Shown here piece after piece: positions 14,681 through 33,266 of a stretch of DNA of 64,000 bases. The notes beneath the pieces were generated by a model that worked only from the letters and a program-made list of their open reading frames with translations, did not search any database and was not told the origin of the DNA. The position numbers and the translations under genes were made by a program. Within the stretch, counting starts at the first letter, position 1, and the number at the start of each line of letters is the position of its first letter. Source of the stretch: Scylla paramamosain (taxonomy: Eukaryota; Arthropoda; Malacostraca; Decapoda; Portunidae). The DNA is taken from assembly GCF_035594125.1 (NCBI RefSeq), contig NC_087176.1, positions 19,370,091 through 19,434,090 on the forward strand. The letters are read 5' to 3'.

Positions 14681-15097
14681 GGAAGTCAGGATGGACCGTA
14701 AGTGACTAGCTTCAAGGAATTCATGGTTGATTGTACCTTTTAATACCACTACCGTCTCAAGAGTATGGCATTTCCTGCTTCACGCGTCATCAGTGGTGAG
14801 GAAGAAAAACAGTGCTCTCATTAAAAACCTCCACATCTTACAGTTTTAATCTGCTGCTTCTCCAACCCGTGAAACTGAGAATAAGACCAACAACGAGTAT
14901 AATCTGCCGGAGCGTACTCGTATGTTAAGTCCTTGTATTTCAAAGTGTTAGGCGGCTTTTACACGGAAGTTACGCTATTCCTTCAAGGGAGCTGCAAGAG
15001 TCAGCCCTTCCAACCATCCTTTGAAGGTAATGCTTAGGGAGGAGATCTGGCTTGTTAGTGTGAGGGGAACAGCTAATCTCTACAGATCTCTTATTTG

Positions 15098-15100
<3 letters not shown>

Positions 15101-15177
<77 letters not shown>
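15101..15177. repeat. (GA)n array
   Basis: Pure GA dinucleotide run of about 76 bp. Confidence 0.95.
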
Positions 15178-15179
<2 letters not shown>

Positions 15180-15593
15180 TAGTATCCTATCATCCCCATA
15201 TGAATCTCGATGTGACGACCTTGTAAATTAACGGAAAGGTAAGAAAAGGAAAACATGTAATAGAGAAGGACGTTTTAAAAAGGAGAAAGGGGAGAAATAG
15301 AGAAATGCAATGTGAGAAACGAATGAAAATAAGGAAATCAAGGTAGAGAGGAGTTGATAAGGCCAGTTGGGAATTAAAAGCGAGAGGGAGAGGGAGAAAT
15401 CAGGGAAGGGGAAGTACATAGAGGAAGGAGAGATGGACTGACAAGGTAGCACAGTAAACATGAGCGAGTAATGAAGCACGGTGATGTATGGGAGAGGAGG
15501 GAACTGAATGATGGAAACGAAGCATGTACTGCCCTCAAATTAAGAATCGATTTTCCCCCCCTGAGGATTCCACGGAAATCTAACTTTTAATTG

Positions 15594-15986
<393 letters not shown>

Positions 15987-16263
15987 GGAGGGAGAGAGGG
16001 AGAGGTACACGTACTCCATATCCAGGGATAATAATAACTTTTCACAATTAAGGCAACTTGTATTTTTCATCCTCACCTGACACACATCCACAGGTGAGTT
16101 GAAAAAAAAAAGTTACCTGCAGTTTTCCTTTCAACCCTTCTACCTTTTATTGCCTCTTCTCCTCTTTTTTTTTTTTTTACTTTGCACCCTTGCGTCACTT
16201 ACGTGTTTATTTTTCTTCATTTATACGCTCCCTCTCGTTCTCTTTCTTCCTTTTTTGTCCTTG

Positions 16264-16445
16264 TTCCTCCTCCTCCTCCTCCTCCTCCTCCTCCTCCTCG
16301 AGTCTCCCTTTCTTCACGTCCCCGTTCACTCACTTTAGAAACTCGAATTAAAGAGTCAGCAACGCGCCACTAATTTATCAAACTGCCTTAATTAACACAC
16401 TTCAGAAAATAGGGCGAGAAAAAAATAGCAGCAGCACCCAAGTTT

Positions 16446-16532
<87 letters not shown>

Positions 16533-16618
16533 TCTCTCTCCTCTCTCTCTCTCTCTCTCTCAAGTGGTGTAAATTACGGTGCCCTTTTTGTGGGAAATAT
16601 GTCAATTAAAAAAACCTT

Positions 16619-16692
<74 letters not shown>
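16264..16692. repeat. TCC run, then facing (TC)n and (GA)n arrays
   Basis: TCC units about 16264-16300; (TC)n with interruptions 16450-16560; (GA)n 16624-16692. The last two are complementary and only about 60 bp apart. Confidence 0.9.
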
Positions 16693-16694
<2 letters not shown>

Positions 16695-16699
16695 TCTTT

Positions 16700-18287
16700 T
16701 GTATCACACACTCCGTAGCCCACCATTCTGCTGAGATTTATGACCCATCAGAGCAGTATTCCTCGTGCTCCTTTGCGAGGCGCAAATTGCTGGCAAAGAA
16801 TGGGGAGGAAAAAATCTGAAAGCCCGGCACAAAGGGACTCGTCTTGCCCGGCATCTCACGAGCCGCCGGGGAAGGGTTGGTGACACCGTGCCGAGGAAGG
16901 AAGTATTTTGTTTCCTTCTCCGATGGTAATGGTGCCACTTGTGTATATCAGGGAATTTATTCGTCCACTGTTTAGTTATTCATTTGTCGTCGCTCTTTAA
17001 TGGTATTCTTGTGTAGTTTGAGTGGGAGGTTTCAGCATCCATTTGAAATCTCCGGTATATTCATTCACGTGTTGCGGGACGTACCCAACCTAACCTACGA
17101 CTAACCTATTACACTGACCAGGGAGTTTCATTCTTCACGCAGCAATGTTATGACGTCACTCATCGTTTGGCCGCTGTGATTAGTTTCCATAAGTACTTGT
17201 CTCCGGAGTACTGACGCAGTCGTCCACGCGGGACTTCAAATAGACCATGAGAGCACTAAAAGGTATCAAAGCTTACACAACACCCCAGGGAGCCGCCCGC
17301 CACCATTACTCCACCACGACAATTATTGACAGATCCCAGCGGGTTCCCTCACAATTGTGATCATGCTTACTGTCAGTCGCCACTCATCCAACAGTTAACA
17401 AGCAGCGGGGTAGCATGAGCTGGCTGACACAATTTAGGGCGGAATGTTTGATTAATTACGTCCATGCCAGACTGTCTTGTTGTTTAGTCTGGTGGCGTAT
17501 TAACTTTACTGCACATCTTTTACCTTTATCCCACATCAATGCTTTTATGAATGATCTAATTACTGACAGTCAAAGATATGCACATGTAAGTGACAGGACT
17601 TGATTCTGAAACACATCCACGCCGCACCTCCACTGCTTTCTAAAGCCTATAGCTGAAGTTACATGGGCTTTTAAGGGTTTTAGTGATATTAAAAAAAAAT
17701 CTACATTATTAACAGGAGAAACAGTCTTGATAAACCGGCCAATCATCTCTGTGGCCTTTGAAAATAATCGTAATGAAAAAATAGTGTTCCGAACATAACA
17801 AGAACTGCAGAGAGTGTTAGCTACCAGACTCCCCCGCTGCCTCTATGTAGGAATGTCAGGTGCCGCCAGAACTTCGCCAGGCCGCTCGTCCATCTAAGTG
17901 CAGCTGGCTGGGGATATGAAGCGAAGCGAGGCGGGACATTGAGGACCGTAGTTAGTGGACGTCTGGCGGGAAGGTATCAAGTGTACATGTAAGCCTTAAG
18001 AGAACATTACTGGCCGTCGTGCACGTCCTGCCTCGCTCAGTCTTGTCACTCGTAACAACATCTGGCTAAGTGTTCAGATAGGTTCTGTTGTGATAATGCG
18101 ACTTACAACTATTAGATTTAGGAGAACAACTATATTACTTAGATTTAGAAAAAAAAAAACTATTCCTTTGATTTGGAAAGCTGAAATAACACTGGACTTA
18201 TGATGAGAGCACAGATGCAGCTTTCTATAATGGATGTCTGTAGCTCATGTGTATTTGCTACTGGTTCACTAGACTTTATGAAATATA
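16700..18287. other. Unique sequence, no supported gene
   Basis: GC-richer patches at 16740-16920 and 17820-18060 without convincing coding or RNA structure. The words CCAACCTAACCTAC near 17088 are not a telomere array. Confidence 0.5.
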
Positions 18288-18776
18288 CAGTAAAATCCCT
18301 CTTATCCGGCATCAACGGGACCGCCGACATGCCGGATACTTGAATATTGCCGGATACTTGAATAGAAGTGAAATTATGTCCAGAATCACCACCCTACACT
18401 CACGCATCTTACCATAACAAAGATCAGCTGATCTTAATCAGCAGCTGATCTGATCAGCTGCTTAAGTGTAAGCACAACACGCTTCCTCTTTTCTACAACT
18501 TTAAGCATGATGAAGGTGTCAGGCGATAAATAGTGCACACGCGATAAACAGTGCACACGCGGGACTGAGTCACTGAGTAAACACAGTGCAGTGGGCTGCG
18601 GATGGCGCAAAGCAGTGCGCTCTGGTGGCGAGGGGACAAAGTATGCCTCGCGCGGGAATATTAATCGATTTTATGAGTACACATTGATTTTTTATTGATT
18701 TTAAGGCTCAGGGAAAAATGTGCCGGATACTTGAAGCTGCCGGATACTCGAATGCCGGTTAAGAGGGATTTTACTG
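18288..18776. mobile_element. pogo/Tigger-like MITE, 489 bp
   Basis: The ends are inverted repeats: the left starts CAGTAAAATCCCTCTTATCC and the right reads the same 25 bases inverted with one mismatch. A TA dinucleotide flanks each side (18286-18287 and 18777-18778), as expected for Tc1/mariner-superfamily insertion. Inside both ends the motif GCCGGATACTTGAA is repeated. There is no transposase frame, so it depends on an element elsewhere. The interior has a palindromic cluster of AGCTGATC words near 18423-18463. Confidence 0.85.
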
Positions 18777-19107
18777 TAGTTGTAAATTATGAGTGTCTTT
18801 ATATATCAACTCTCCATGGCAGGAACTCGTTCAGTTGTATAAATGTTGTTCCTTATCTTTCTACATATGGTACGAGTTTTGAAATAGTTAGTGTCCATAG
18901 CCTGCTGGAGGAACAACGGGGAGACAGTCACAGGGACTCCATGGAATAGTAAACAACCATTAGTGAGGTCCCACTTGGCTAGAAAGGATTAGACAAGCTA
19001 CAACAGCAATGGTACCGCGTTTCAGGTAGAGGAAGAGCACAAAGAAACACAAAGGAAGATGAGACAGCACTGGACCTGTTGACCCCTACATGACTTCTTG
19101 TTTCATG

Positions 19108-19199
19108 AGGAGGAGGAGGAGGAGGAGCAGGAGGAGGAGAGGGAGGAGGAGAAGGAGGAGGAGGAGGACGAGGAGGAGGAATGGCACCGGGATGGATGG

Positions 19200-19275
<76 letters not shown>

Positions 19276-19308
19276 ACCAGATGTGTTTGTTAACTTGCCG
19301 TGAGGGAC

Positions 19309-19378
<70 letters not shown>
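19108..19378. repeat. GGA run, (GT)n and (GA)n
   Basis: GGA units about 19108-19175, GT 19202-19264 passing into GCGCGC, and GA 19311-19378. Confidence 0.9.
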
Positions 19379-19382
<4 letters not shown>

Positions 19383-19484
19383 CCACTTTGTTCTCTCATC
19401 AGTCGCCCTTATCTTTCTAATCTCGCAAGAATCCACGCGACCCAACAACATTCCTACATTCATCTCCTATATTAATCTCCTTTT

Positions 19485-19916
<432 letters not shown>

Positions 19917-20225
19917 AAGCACAACATCCTCCTTGCATGAGCCAGCTCGCCCCTCGCACCACACGCCTCTTTGCATCTCGGTCTCCAGTCGCCGGAAAAA
20001 TGAAAATCGTCTCAGATGAGGACGATGAGATTACGTCGCGGGGGAAGTCACTCGCTCGCGGGGCTGCTGATAAGGGAAGAAAGAAAAGGCGGAGGAAAAG
20101 TGGAGAAAACTGGAAGGACGAAAAGGAGCAGGAGGGAGGGCAAAAACTGAAGGAAGGACAGTAAGTGAGAATAAAAAAAATAATATAAATAACAGATAGA
20201 GGAAGAAAAAAGAAAAGGAATAGTA

Positions 20226-20228
<3 letters not shown>

Positions 20229-20306
<78 letters not shown>

Positions 20307-20928
20307 AGGATGAAGAGGAGCACAAAGAAGGAAGTAACAGTAGCATATCTGTTGACCCGTACAAGTCAATTATTGATAAGCTACGCTCTCTAATTTAAAG
20401 AAAAAAAGATGTATTAGTACGTAGAGGAGGAGGAGGAGGAGGAGGAGGAGGAGGAGGAATAATAAGACGAAGAAAAGTGGAGAGAACCTTAGAAGAAACA
20501 AGAATATTTAAGAATGAGTCATTTCCATGTTTCGTTTTTTTTTTTTTTTATAGGGCGAAAGAAATTTGAAGAAAAATAGACAAGAAAATAAGAGAGGCGG
20601 AACAGGAGGAGGAGATGGAGGAGGAGAAGAAGGAGAAGGAGAAACAGAAGGAGGAGTAAGACGAAAAGGAGGAGGAGGATGGAGATAAAAAAAAAATGAG
20701 TATAAATTAGAGAAAGAAAACAGACGAAGAATATTAAGCTTTAGGATGAAAGAAAGAAGAAAAGAGCAAGACATTATTTTGAGGGAGAAGGAAATAAAAA
20801 AGAAGGTAAAAGTGTGAGATGGCAGGAAAGAAGAAAGAAAGAGGAAACGCAAGACTACTTCCAGAACATAGAGACGAATAAATATAGACGCAAGAGAAGG
20901 CTGTCATGAGAGGGGAGTGAAGGAAGGG

Positions 20929-20972
<44 letters not shown>

Positions 20973-21054
20973 GTCTATCTAAGTGAATAGAAAGAGAATG
21001 AAGAGATAGAAGAACAAGACCTTTGGATAAAGAAAAGTTCAACCGACAGGAACG

Positions 21055-21123
<69 letters not shown>
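20229..21123. repeat. (GA)n, GGA, (TATC)n and (GA)n arrays
   Basis: GA 20229-20302, GGA about 20425-20457, TATC 20931-20972, GA 21056-21123. The spacer sequence is purine-rich and carries no recognisable gene. Confidence 0.9.
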
Positions 21124-21125
<2 letters not shown>

Positions 21126-21913
21126 GTGGCTTGGAGTGAAGATTATCTCTACATATAGTTTGCTTACCGTTGAGAGAACGCGCTATTAAGCCCCCAAAAA
21201 ATTACTGTGGCTGTCAATTCATTTTCTTTATTATTATTTATCTATTTATTTTTTTTAAGTACGTCTCGATAGCTTATTCAGGATTCCAGGATATTTTGCT
21301 CCGAGTTTGAAGCTCAGAGGTAATTCTATGTGAGTTTTCCTTCCTTCCTTTTTATTTTTTTCTTTCCTTTTCGTTCGTTCGCCCCTTATGCTCATTTGTT
21401 CGTTGATCGTTCGTTGTTTTCTGCCTGTCTTGTCTTCCCTTCCTCTTTACCAGTCTTTCGTCTTTCTTTTCCGTCGTTCATTTTTTTCCTTCCTCCCATG
21501 TTTTGCTTATTTCCTTTCCTTCGACATTCATTTATTCATTAATTCATGCACTGATTTCTCCCTCTCTTCTTTCTTCCTTTCTTTATCTGCCTTCTTTCTT
21601 TCATCTCTTTCCTCTTTTCCTCATCCTTTTCTTCCTTCCTTTCTCCCTTCTCCTGTTCCTCCTTCCTTCCCTCCCTTTATTCCTTTCTTCCTTTTCCTTC
21701 AGTCTTCCTCTCTCCCCTTGTACCCTCCATTCGTCCTACGTATTCTCCCATCTTTCTACGATCTCTCCTCCTTTCCATTATTCTATCCTTGTGTTCTTCC
21801 TCTCTTCCTCCATCCATTCATCCTATCATCCTCTCCTTCTCGTAGCGTCTTTCTTCTTTCCTTCCTTCCTTCCCTTCTTGTTTTTTTTTTCCTCTCAGTC
21901 TTAGCATCTTGTT

Positions 21914-22359
21914 CTCCTCCTCCTCCTCCTTCTCCTCCTCCTCCTCCTCCTCCTCCTCCTCCTCCTCCTCCTCCTCCTCCTCCTCTCATCCCACCTGACT
22001 TACCTTCCATCTCTCCTTCATATCCAGCCTCCTTATTTTACATAGCATAATTTCTCTCCAGCATTGAGCCTTCTCTTTTCACACATGACCATCACTCAAT
22101 CTGGATTCAATTTCTCGCACTACAAAATGCGTGGCATTATCACCACCACCACCACCACCACCACTACCGCCACCGCCTTCCCCACTACCATCACCACCAC
22201 CACCACTACCAGTATGTCATCACCACAGGAATTCAAGCATTCTAGTGTGGTTCACTCAAAAGAGCCATTATTAACGCTCAGAGCTTTCTTATCAATGTAT
22301 AAAAGGCAGCTTGGGGATTTATGATAAGTGGAGATGGAAGGGGTATTGTCCTGTGTGTG

Positions 22360-22394
<35 letters not shown>

Positions 22395-22423
22395 GTGTAT
22401 GTGTGTGTGTGTGTGCGTGCGTG
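21914..22423. repeat. TCC, ACC and (GT)n arrays
   Basis: TCC units 21914-21984, ACC units near 22140-22208, GT with interruptions 22349-22423. Confidence 0.9.
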
Positions 22424-22546
22424 CAAACTCTTGATACACTTAAGGTCAACTTTTTGTTGTCATATTTACTTATTTACTGTTCAACTTTCTTTGATTATAG
22501 CGATTTTTTTTTGTTGATTAGCAAAATAATGCGGCGCTAGACTACC

Positions 22547-22915
22547 AGGAACAAAGGAGGCGGGGCCAAAGAGCGAGGAACAAAAGGAGCGGGGCTAGAC
22601 AATCAGGAACAAAAAGGGGCGGGGCCAGAGAACGCGGGACAAAAGGGACGGAGCTAGACAGGGTAGGACAAAAGGGGCGGGGGTAGACAACCAGGAACAA
22701 AAGAAGTGGGGACAAAGAGCGCAGGACAAAAAGGGCGGAGCCAGAGAACGCGGGGCAAAAGGGGCAGGAGTAGACAGCACATGACAAAAGAGGCGGGGCT
22801 AGAGGGTGCGGGACAAAAGAGGCGGGGCTAGAGAACGCGGGACAAAAGGGACGGGAATATAGAACGCGGGACAAAAGGGGCGGGGCTAGAGAGCGCGGGA
22901 CAAAAGGACCGTGGC
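22547..22915. repeat. GC-rich minisatellite, 28-30 bp unit, about 12 copies
   Basis: The unit is approximately GGGACAAAAGGGGCGGGGCT followed by AGAGAACGC. Copies vary by point changes and one or two base length differences. Each has a GGGGCGGGGC-like GC box. The - strand happens to be open across the array (159 codons, Pro/Leu/Ser/Cys-rich), which is a product of the repeat and not evidence of a gene. Confidence 0.9.
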
Positions 22916-27252
<4,337 letters not shown>

Positions 27253-27259
27253 CAAAAAG

Positions 27260-29807
27260 TTAGTGGGATAATCTCGTAATAGCAGAAAGAGTTGAATGGC
27301 TGGACGAAAACACTTGACGAAAAAACATTCTGCAATCAGAGGAAATGAATGGACAGCGAGGGGAGGGAAGGCGAGGCGAGCTTCCCTCCATTATGTTCCC
27401 CACACACAAACAGGCCGATTACCGCAGCTTAAACGTAATGATTAAAAAAAAATAAATCGGGGAATTGGAGCCACCTGACGTAGTGTCTAATTTTCCAAGT
27501 GAAGTAATACGCTGGTTCTATGTATTTCCGTATTTTAGAGACCTGCAACTAAAGACCATGAGGGTTATCGTATATGTTCTTGTATTTATGACACAAATGG
27601 ATATACATCAGGGTAAGGAAGAATCCGAGTGGATGACTAAGAGAGTATAAAGGAAGAGCTCTTACGGGAAACTGTAAGAGCGGGAAGCGAGAGCATGTGA
27701 GACTGAAAGCTTACGTATATAATTCAGTGCATGTTTAGTCCGTCTCTGATTTTCAAGTCCATGATCTTTCAAATTCATGAGGTTCTGCAGTCAAAGTCAA
27801 AAGTCGGAAGATACCACGTTCATTTCCTGTGTTAAGAGCTTTCCCTCAGTCTCAAGTCCCCTGATCTGCTAAGTTTCCAGCAATTATCAGGTTTGGTATG
27901 GAGACAATCAGATGCGAGAGCTTGGTATTGAGGGGAAACATAGAACACAGTGGCCTTGAGTGCAGAGAGTTACTAGTCTTCTGACAGCGATTGTATCTTA
28001 TGTCCAAGACTAATATATTTGTGCAGTCTGTTCGATTTTGAATTACACGTTGCCAGTAAGTACCGATGGTGTGATTGGCTCTACTGACGGCGACGAGGCA
28101 GCAGGAACGCCTGAAGCTTTACAGGTTGTGCTCACTATGGGCTATGGAAGAGGGAGAAGATTATGACAAAGCTTGAATGTCACTGGTACAAAGTTTGTTC
28201 AGTCTAATCTGTGAAGCTACAAGGACAGGAATTCCCATTGTTCCTTGCTCTCTGAAGATGGCCTCGCTTATGTTGTTAGCAACGCTCAACTGTCCGCCAG
28301 GAAGGAGTGAACCAGTAAACAATGGATCGTGCAAACACACCTTGATGGATCCGTGAGTCGTCATTTGGTGGCGTGATATGAGATGAATGATTCCACCTGC
28401 CTGTCTCTCAGAAAGCCAGAAATAACAGTGAGTGTCTTGATTGGGCATTGCGAACTCTGCTTCTAGGAAACTTCAAGAATGTATAACATCAACTATATTG
28501 ATGTGTAAGTACTTGTACGCGTGTTTGTGTATGTGCGAAGTTGGCTTTTGTCCCCGTCGTCAAGCCATGTCATCTCTTGTGTAAATATAAAAACTGTTTA
28601 ATTAGATAGCAAAAAGTACACACAGGGGAGCCGTTAGGTCGCCGGCTTCCCTCACCCTCGCGTCCTCATTCAGTCTCCCCCACTCATCCAGGCCTCATTA
28701 CCGTGTTCCTAGCTAATTAGTTTTGTGCTGAAGATCAGGGAATTCTTCTTCTTCAGTAGCTGCCTCTGGCCGTCAAGTGGGCACTGATGGGGATAATCAC
28801 ATTTCACGTTTCCCAAAATGAACGCACCTATGTCCCCAGGCTCCCTCCCACCATTCCAACACAGCTCCTCCACGCCTCACCGAACAGACGGGTACTCATG
28901 CCGCGCCTCGCTCAAGAATGAGTTAGTCTTCAGTTTTCTTCTCTTATAGTAAAAGTCCATATGTTGTGAACTAAATTTATCATCCATAATAATTTTTTTC
29001 TGCCATCTGATGTACAAGTCGCTTATCTTGGTTGATTAACTAAACTGAATTCTACGTGACACCACCAGAACCAGAATAATGTTGGTAAAGTAGCGTCCGT
29101 TTGCTGGATGAGCAAAGGGACAAAATTCCTTTTCCTAATCTGTCTCGACGGGACCCGGAGCCCGGGCTGTCCGAGGAGAGGCAGAGGCGGAGCGGCTCGT
29201 TAACGGGATAAAAACACTCTTCCCCTCTTGGAAAACAAGGTAGCCTGAGCTTTCCCGAGGGGCGCCCCAAGACCGAGGCGGAGAGGGTCGCTTTAAATAA
29301 AGGTACGCGGCACAATACTTTCAGCATAATAAACTTACTTCACTACGTCTACCTTTTGTTTTAGTTTAAAGTGAATTTTACGTTTTTGTTTTATTCATTA
29401 GATATTCATGTATTCATTGCATACCGGTCATTTATTTTCAGGGAGTTGTTTTCCATCACTCTTCACTTGTGCGGGAGGGCGAAACACACCTGCCGCCACC
29501 TGCTTCTTTTACCTGTACAGCAAGCAGGTGAATGCTTATATGTCTACTGAGTGATTTGGATTTTAATTATTTTCTCCCATTTTCTTTTCACCACCACCAC
29601 CACCACCACCACCACCACCGTCCTCCCCATCACCTTCATTTCATCTTCACGTTCATCATGAGTGTGCTTGTTTACAGGAATGCCTTGGTCGTTCCTCACA
29701 CCACTTGCAACTGTTTGGATTTAAGGCCTCGCTTCTCAGTGGCCACGTTAGAATTCCATAATAAATTGTCCCTCTGACTCTCTTTTTTGTCTCTTTCATG
29801 AGGGGAG

Positions 29808-29838
<31 letters not shown>

Positions 29839-30041
29839 ATTACCTATGACCTTCTTCTCCCATCCGTTTGAAATTTCTATTTGCTTTTCTCTCCTTCCTT
29901 CTTTTTTTTTCCATTCTTTTTATCTTCTGAATTCTTATTACGTTCACTTTCACAGTTTTCTTCTTTCTACTATTTTTTTTTTTTCGCTCGTATTTTACAC
30001 TTCCTCAATTTCCCTTTCTTTCCCCTATTGGTTTATTTCTT
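27260..30041. other. Unique sequence, no supported gene
   Basis: Contains a 95-codon open frame on the - strand (28161-28448) and a GC-rich island at 29120-29290 that is open on both strands. Neither shows a recognisable family, and stop spacing overall is what random sequence gives. Confidence 0.45.
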
Positions 30042-30042
30042 T

Positions 30043-30132
<90 letters not shown>

Positions 30133-30853
30133 TTCTCCGATACAGGCAATTCAGAAGCACCAAACATAGATAGATGTGATGTGCATATGCCAGAGGGTCG
30201 CTGTTTGTCACCCCGGGTCTTGGAGGCTATGAAGGCTTGGTAATTTACACACAAGGGGTCCCTTCAGCACTCCCCTGTAACCTTGATCAATGCTCCGTAT
30301 CGGGTTGCTCCGTGGGTCTCTGGTAGCGATCCGTCAGGCGGGCAGCCAGCATGAACCGGCGCCGAGGCCTTTAGATCTCTCTCTCCCCGCCTTGGTGCAT
30401 TCTGGCATTTGCTCTTCATTTCGTGCCTTGTCTTGCTTGTTTGGTCTTCTTGGTCTTGTCGTCGTCGTTTTCGTCATCAGACCATCAGGTTCTAGTCCTC
30501 CTCCTCCTCCTCCTCCTCCTCCTCCTCCTCCTCCTCCTCCTCCTCCTCCTCCTCCTCCTCCTCCTCCTCTTCCTCCTCCTCACCTGTGCTATCTTATCTC
30601 TTTATCAAGTACAGAGTAGTTAATCATAATTAGTTCCCAAGCAGGCCTAAAATGAACTGAAGCTTTTGTATGTTGGTGTTTGGTCATCCAATGTATTCCT
30701 CCTCCTCCTCCTCCTCCTCCTCCTCCCAAACGGCCTTGCAAGGACCTAAAGGTCTGTTGCTGTTTGGCTATCCATTGTAATCCTCCGTAATTCTCTCCTC
30801 CTCCTCCTCCTCCTCCTCCTCCTCCTCCTCCTCCTCCTCCTCCTCCTCCTCCT
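30042..30853. repeat. (TC)n array and three TCC arrays
   Basis: TC about 30045-30132; TCC 30497-30580, 30697-30725 and 30795-30853. The short spacers before the second and third TCC runs resemble each other (GTTTGGTCATCC and GTTTGGCTATCC), so this part looks like a tandemly copied unit with TCC tails. Confidence 0.85.
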
Positions 30854-31404
30854 TAGCCCCTTCTCCTCCTGTTCCTCCTGCTCGCCTCTCCGTCCTACCC
30901 TCATAGCAGCAATGAATATCTGTGGAACAAAGCGGTCCTTCCAAGCAGCTTCGTCATTAGGGTGCCGACCTCTTGTTTCCTGCCATTTGGGTTTGTTTAC
31001 CATATATATGTTCCTGTATAGCCTTCCTTGCTTTCTCTTTCGCTCTTCCTTTTCTTTTAGGGAATGGTGATTGTGGCACAGGCCTCATGACTCGCTTCTT
31101 GCTCATACCGCCCCTCAGTTCTCCTGCGTGTCCTTGACGTGGAAAGACGTCACGTAAAGAGATTTTTGTGTTCAAAATAAATAGGGTGTTAGGAAAAGAC
31201 GGTGTGAATGTTGAGTCCACCCAATGCGTCAGGCTTGTTGAAGGAGCTTTTCAGACCTGCAGCCACTCAAGAAGATTTTCAGTTATTTTCGTATGTCGAA
31301 TATTACATTTGAAAAATTGTGAGCGAAATGAAAAAGTTAATGCCAAAGTGACAATACAGTTATGAAATCATGTTCCTCTTACTGGAGCTGTTACTTTGAT
31401 TGTC

Positions 31405-31534
<130 letters not shown>

Positions 31535-31857
31535 TATTTATTTAGTTATTTATTTATAAATGCCTTCTGTCATAAAATGTGAGAAAATGGATAAAAGATT
31601 GGAAAAATTATAACTGCACCATGTCAAACTGCCAGACTGCTGCCACACCGCGCGGAAAAAAAAAAAAAAAAAAAAATCGTGTCTCAAGTGACCTGTGGAC
31701 TCTTGCAGTTTTTTATGGTGTTTGGTGACAGAGGGAAATGTATGAGGAGGATGAATCTCTTCCGGACGAAAATCTGACAACATGGGGACCTGAACAGCCG
31801 CATCAAACTTGACTGATTTCTATTCCGTACGGTCTTTCCAAGCTAAAAGATAAATAT

Positions 31858-31935
31858 ACATAAGAACATAAGAAATAAGGGAAGCTGCAAGAAGCCACCA
31901 AGCTTACACGTGACAGTCCCTGTATGAAATATTCT
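31858..31935 (-). mobile_element. CR1/L2-type element, 3'-end fragment
   Basis: Starts with ACATAAGAACATAAGAAATA and continues with AAGGGAAGCTGCAAGAAGCC and ACACGTGACAGTCCCTGTAT, nearly identical to 45623-45700. Only the last ~75 bp of the element remain. Confidence 0.85.
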
Positions 31936-31939
31936 TAAT

Positions 31940-33205
31940 AAATGAATGCTGGTATGAAGGGAGCCTAATAAGAAGTACTGGACGTAAATCTTTTCATCCA
32001 GAACGCATCAGAACTCTCTTCACGTCCTGTAAAGATTTCGGGACGTGTCTTTCTAACTGATTTTTCCTCCAGCCATCAGTGTGTCAGGGTGGAATGCCTG
32101 GTGGGAGGGAGTTTGCTTTTTTGCTGGTACTAAAAGACACCGTGGAATGCTAAAACAGATAACCTCATTACGGGCCAGAGGGGCTTTTCTTACCTGCTAG
32201 TCCCTTGTCTAATTTTTCTTTCTTTTTTTCTTTCCCTCCTCCTCCTTCATCACCACTACCACCACCACCACTACCACCTTACAACTCATGGCTTCCAGTT
32301 AGGGTCAGACAGTTGCAAATGGTTTCGTTGACGACAAATGATCGACTGTTTATCATTCTGCAGTGATGAGAGACGCCAGCATGGGAGGGATCGGGGAGGG
32401 ACTTAGGAAATATGTAAAGGGAGGAAATTTTTCTTGTTCAGGAGGACAAGAAAGCAAGTATGAGAGAAAAGAAGGAAAGGAAGGGAAAGGAAGCGAGTAA
32501 GTTTCACTGAAGAGTGAAGAAAATCTTTTCACGGCCTGACGTGTAAGAGTTTTCTCATCTTTTTATGAGTGGCTTGAAGGAAAAACTTACTCGTTGTGTG
32601 GGTGTTGGTGTATTGCACACACGCGCTGGTGTAGGCGTTGCCTACGTGCCCAACACACTGTTGTCGTATATGTATATGGTGAGATGATTCAGGAAAATCG
32701 AAAGGTGATATACATACCATGCTGTCACGATACATCTAAGGCAGCGTTCTTGCAAAGAGGAAAGATAGATGGAAAGAAAGATTTCACCAACGCATTTGAA
32801 GAAATTGAAAATGATTTCATTTTTGCCTTGGGTACCAATAATATTTGTACTTTTTAGAAGATCCTAACATACACGTCTTTCCGGAAATACCATAAAGTAA
32901 AAGTTAAGATTTCAGTAAACTTGCAATAATGGAATCTCTCTTCCCTTCTCTCCGTTATCTCTTCCCCCTCCCTTCCTCCCAATAACCTCATCCTTCTCCC
33001 TCCCCATTCCCCCTTCTTCGCTCGCCGTGCACAGATTTTTTCGTGTTTGCATGGAAAATTAGAAGGCAAGTAAGGTGGTAAAGAGGAGAAAACTGGAGAG
33101 AAGGGAGGGGGGAAGGCAGGAGGGAATGAGGAAGTGGAGGAGATAAGTTGAGGCTGTCTTGTGTGAAGTTTTGTTGTGCGAGTTTAGGGAAGGAAACGAG
33201 GACGA

Positions 33206-33266
<61 letters not shown>

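Noticed and set aside
17085..17110. CCTAACC-like words resembling arthropod telomere repeats
   Set aside because: Only two or three imperfect copies; the TTAGG unit is not repeated.
21783..22010. Poly-Gly and poly-Pro frames over TCC/GGA arrays
   Set aside because: Trinucleotide repeat translations.
28161..28448. 95-codon open frame on the - strand with balanced composition
   Set aside because: All three + frames and the flanking sequence have random stop density; no family recognised and length is within chance for 64 kb.
27740..28460. One + strand frame that reads plausibly as a decayed protein
   Set aside because: It has about eight stops in 200 codons, which is the random rate, so the impression is not evidence.
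29052..29327. GC-rich - strand frame of 91 codons
   Set aside because: Open on both strands because of base composition; no family recognised.
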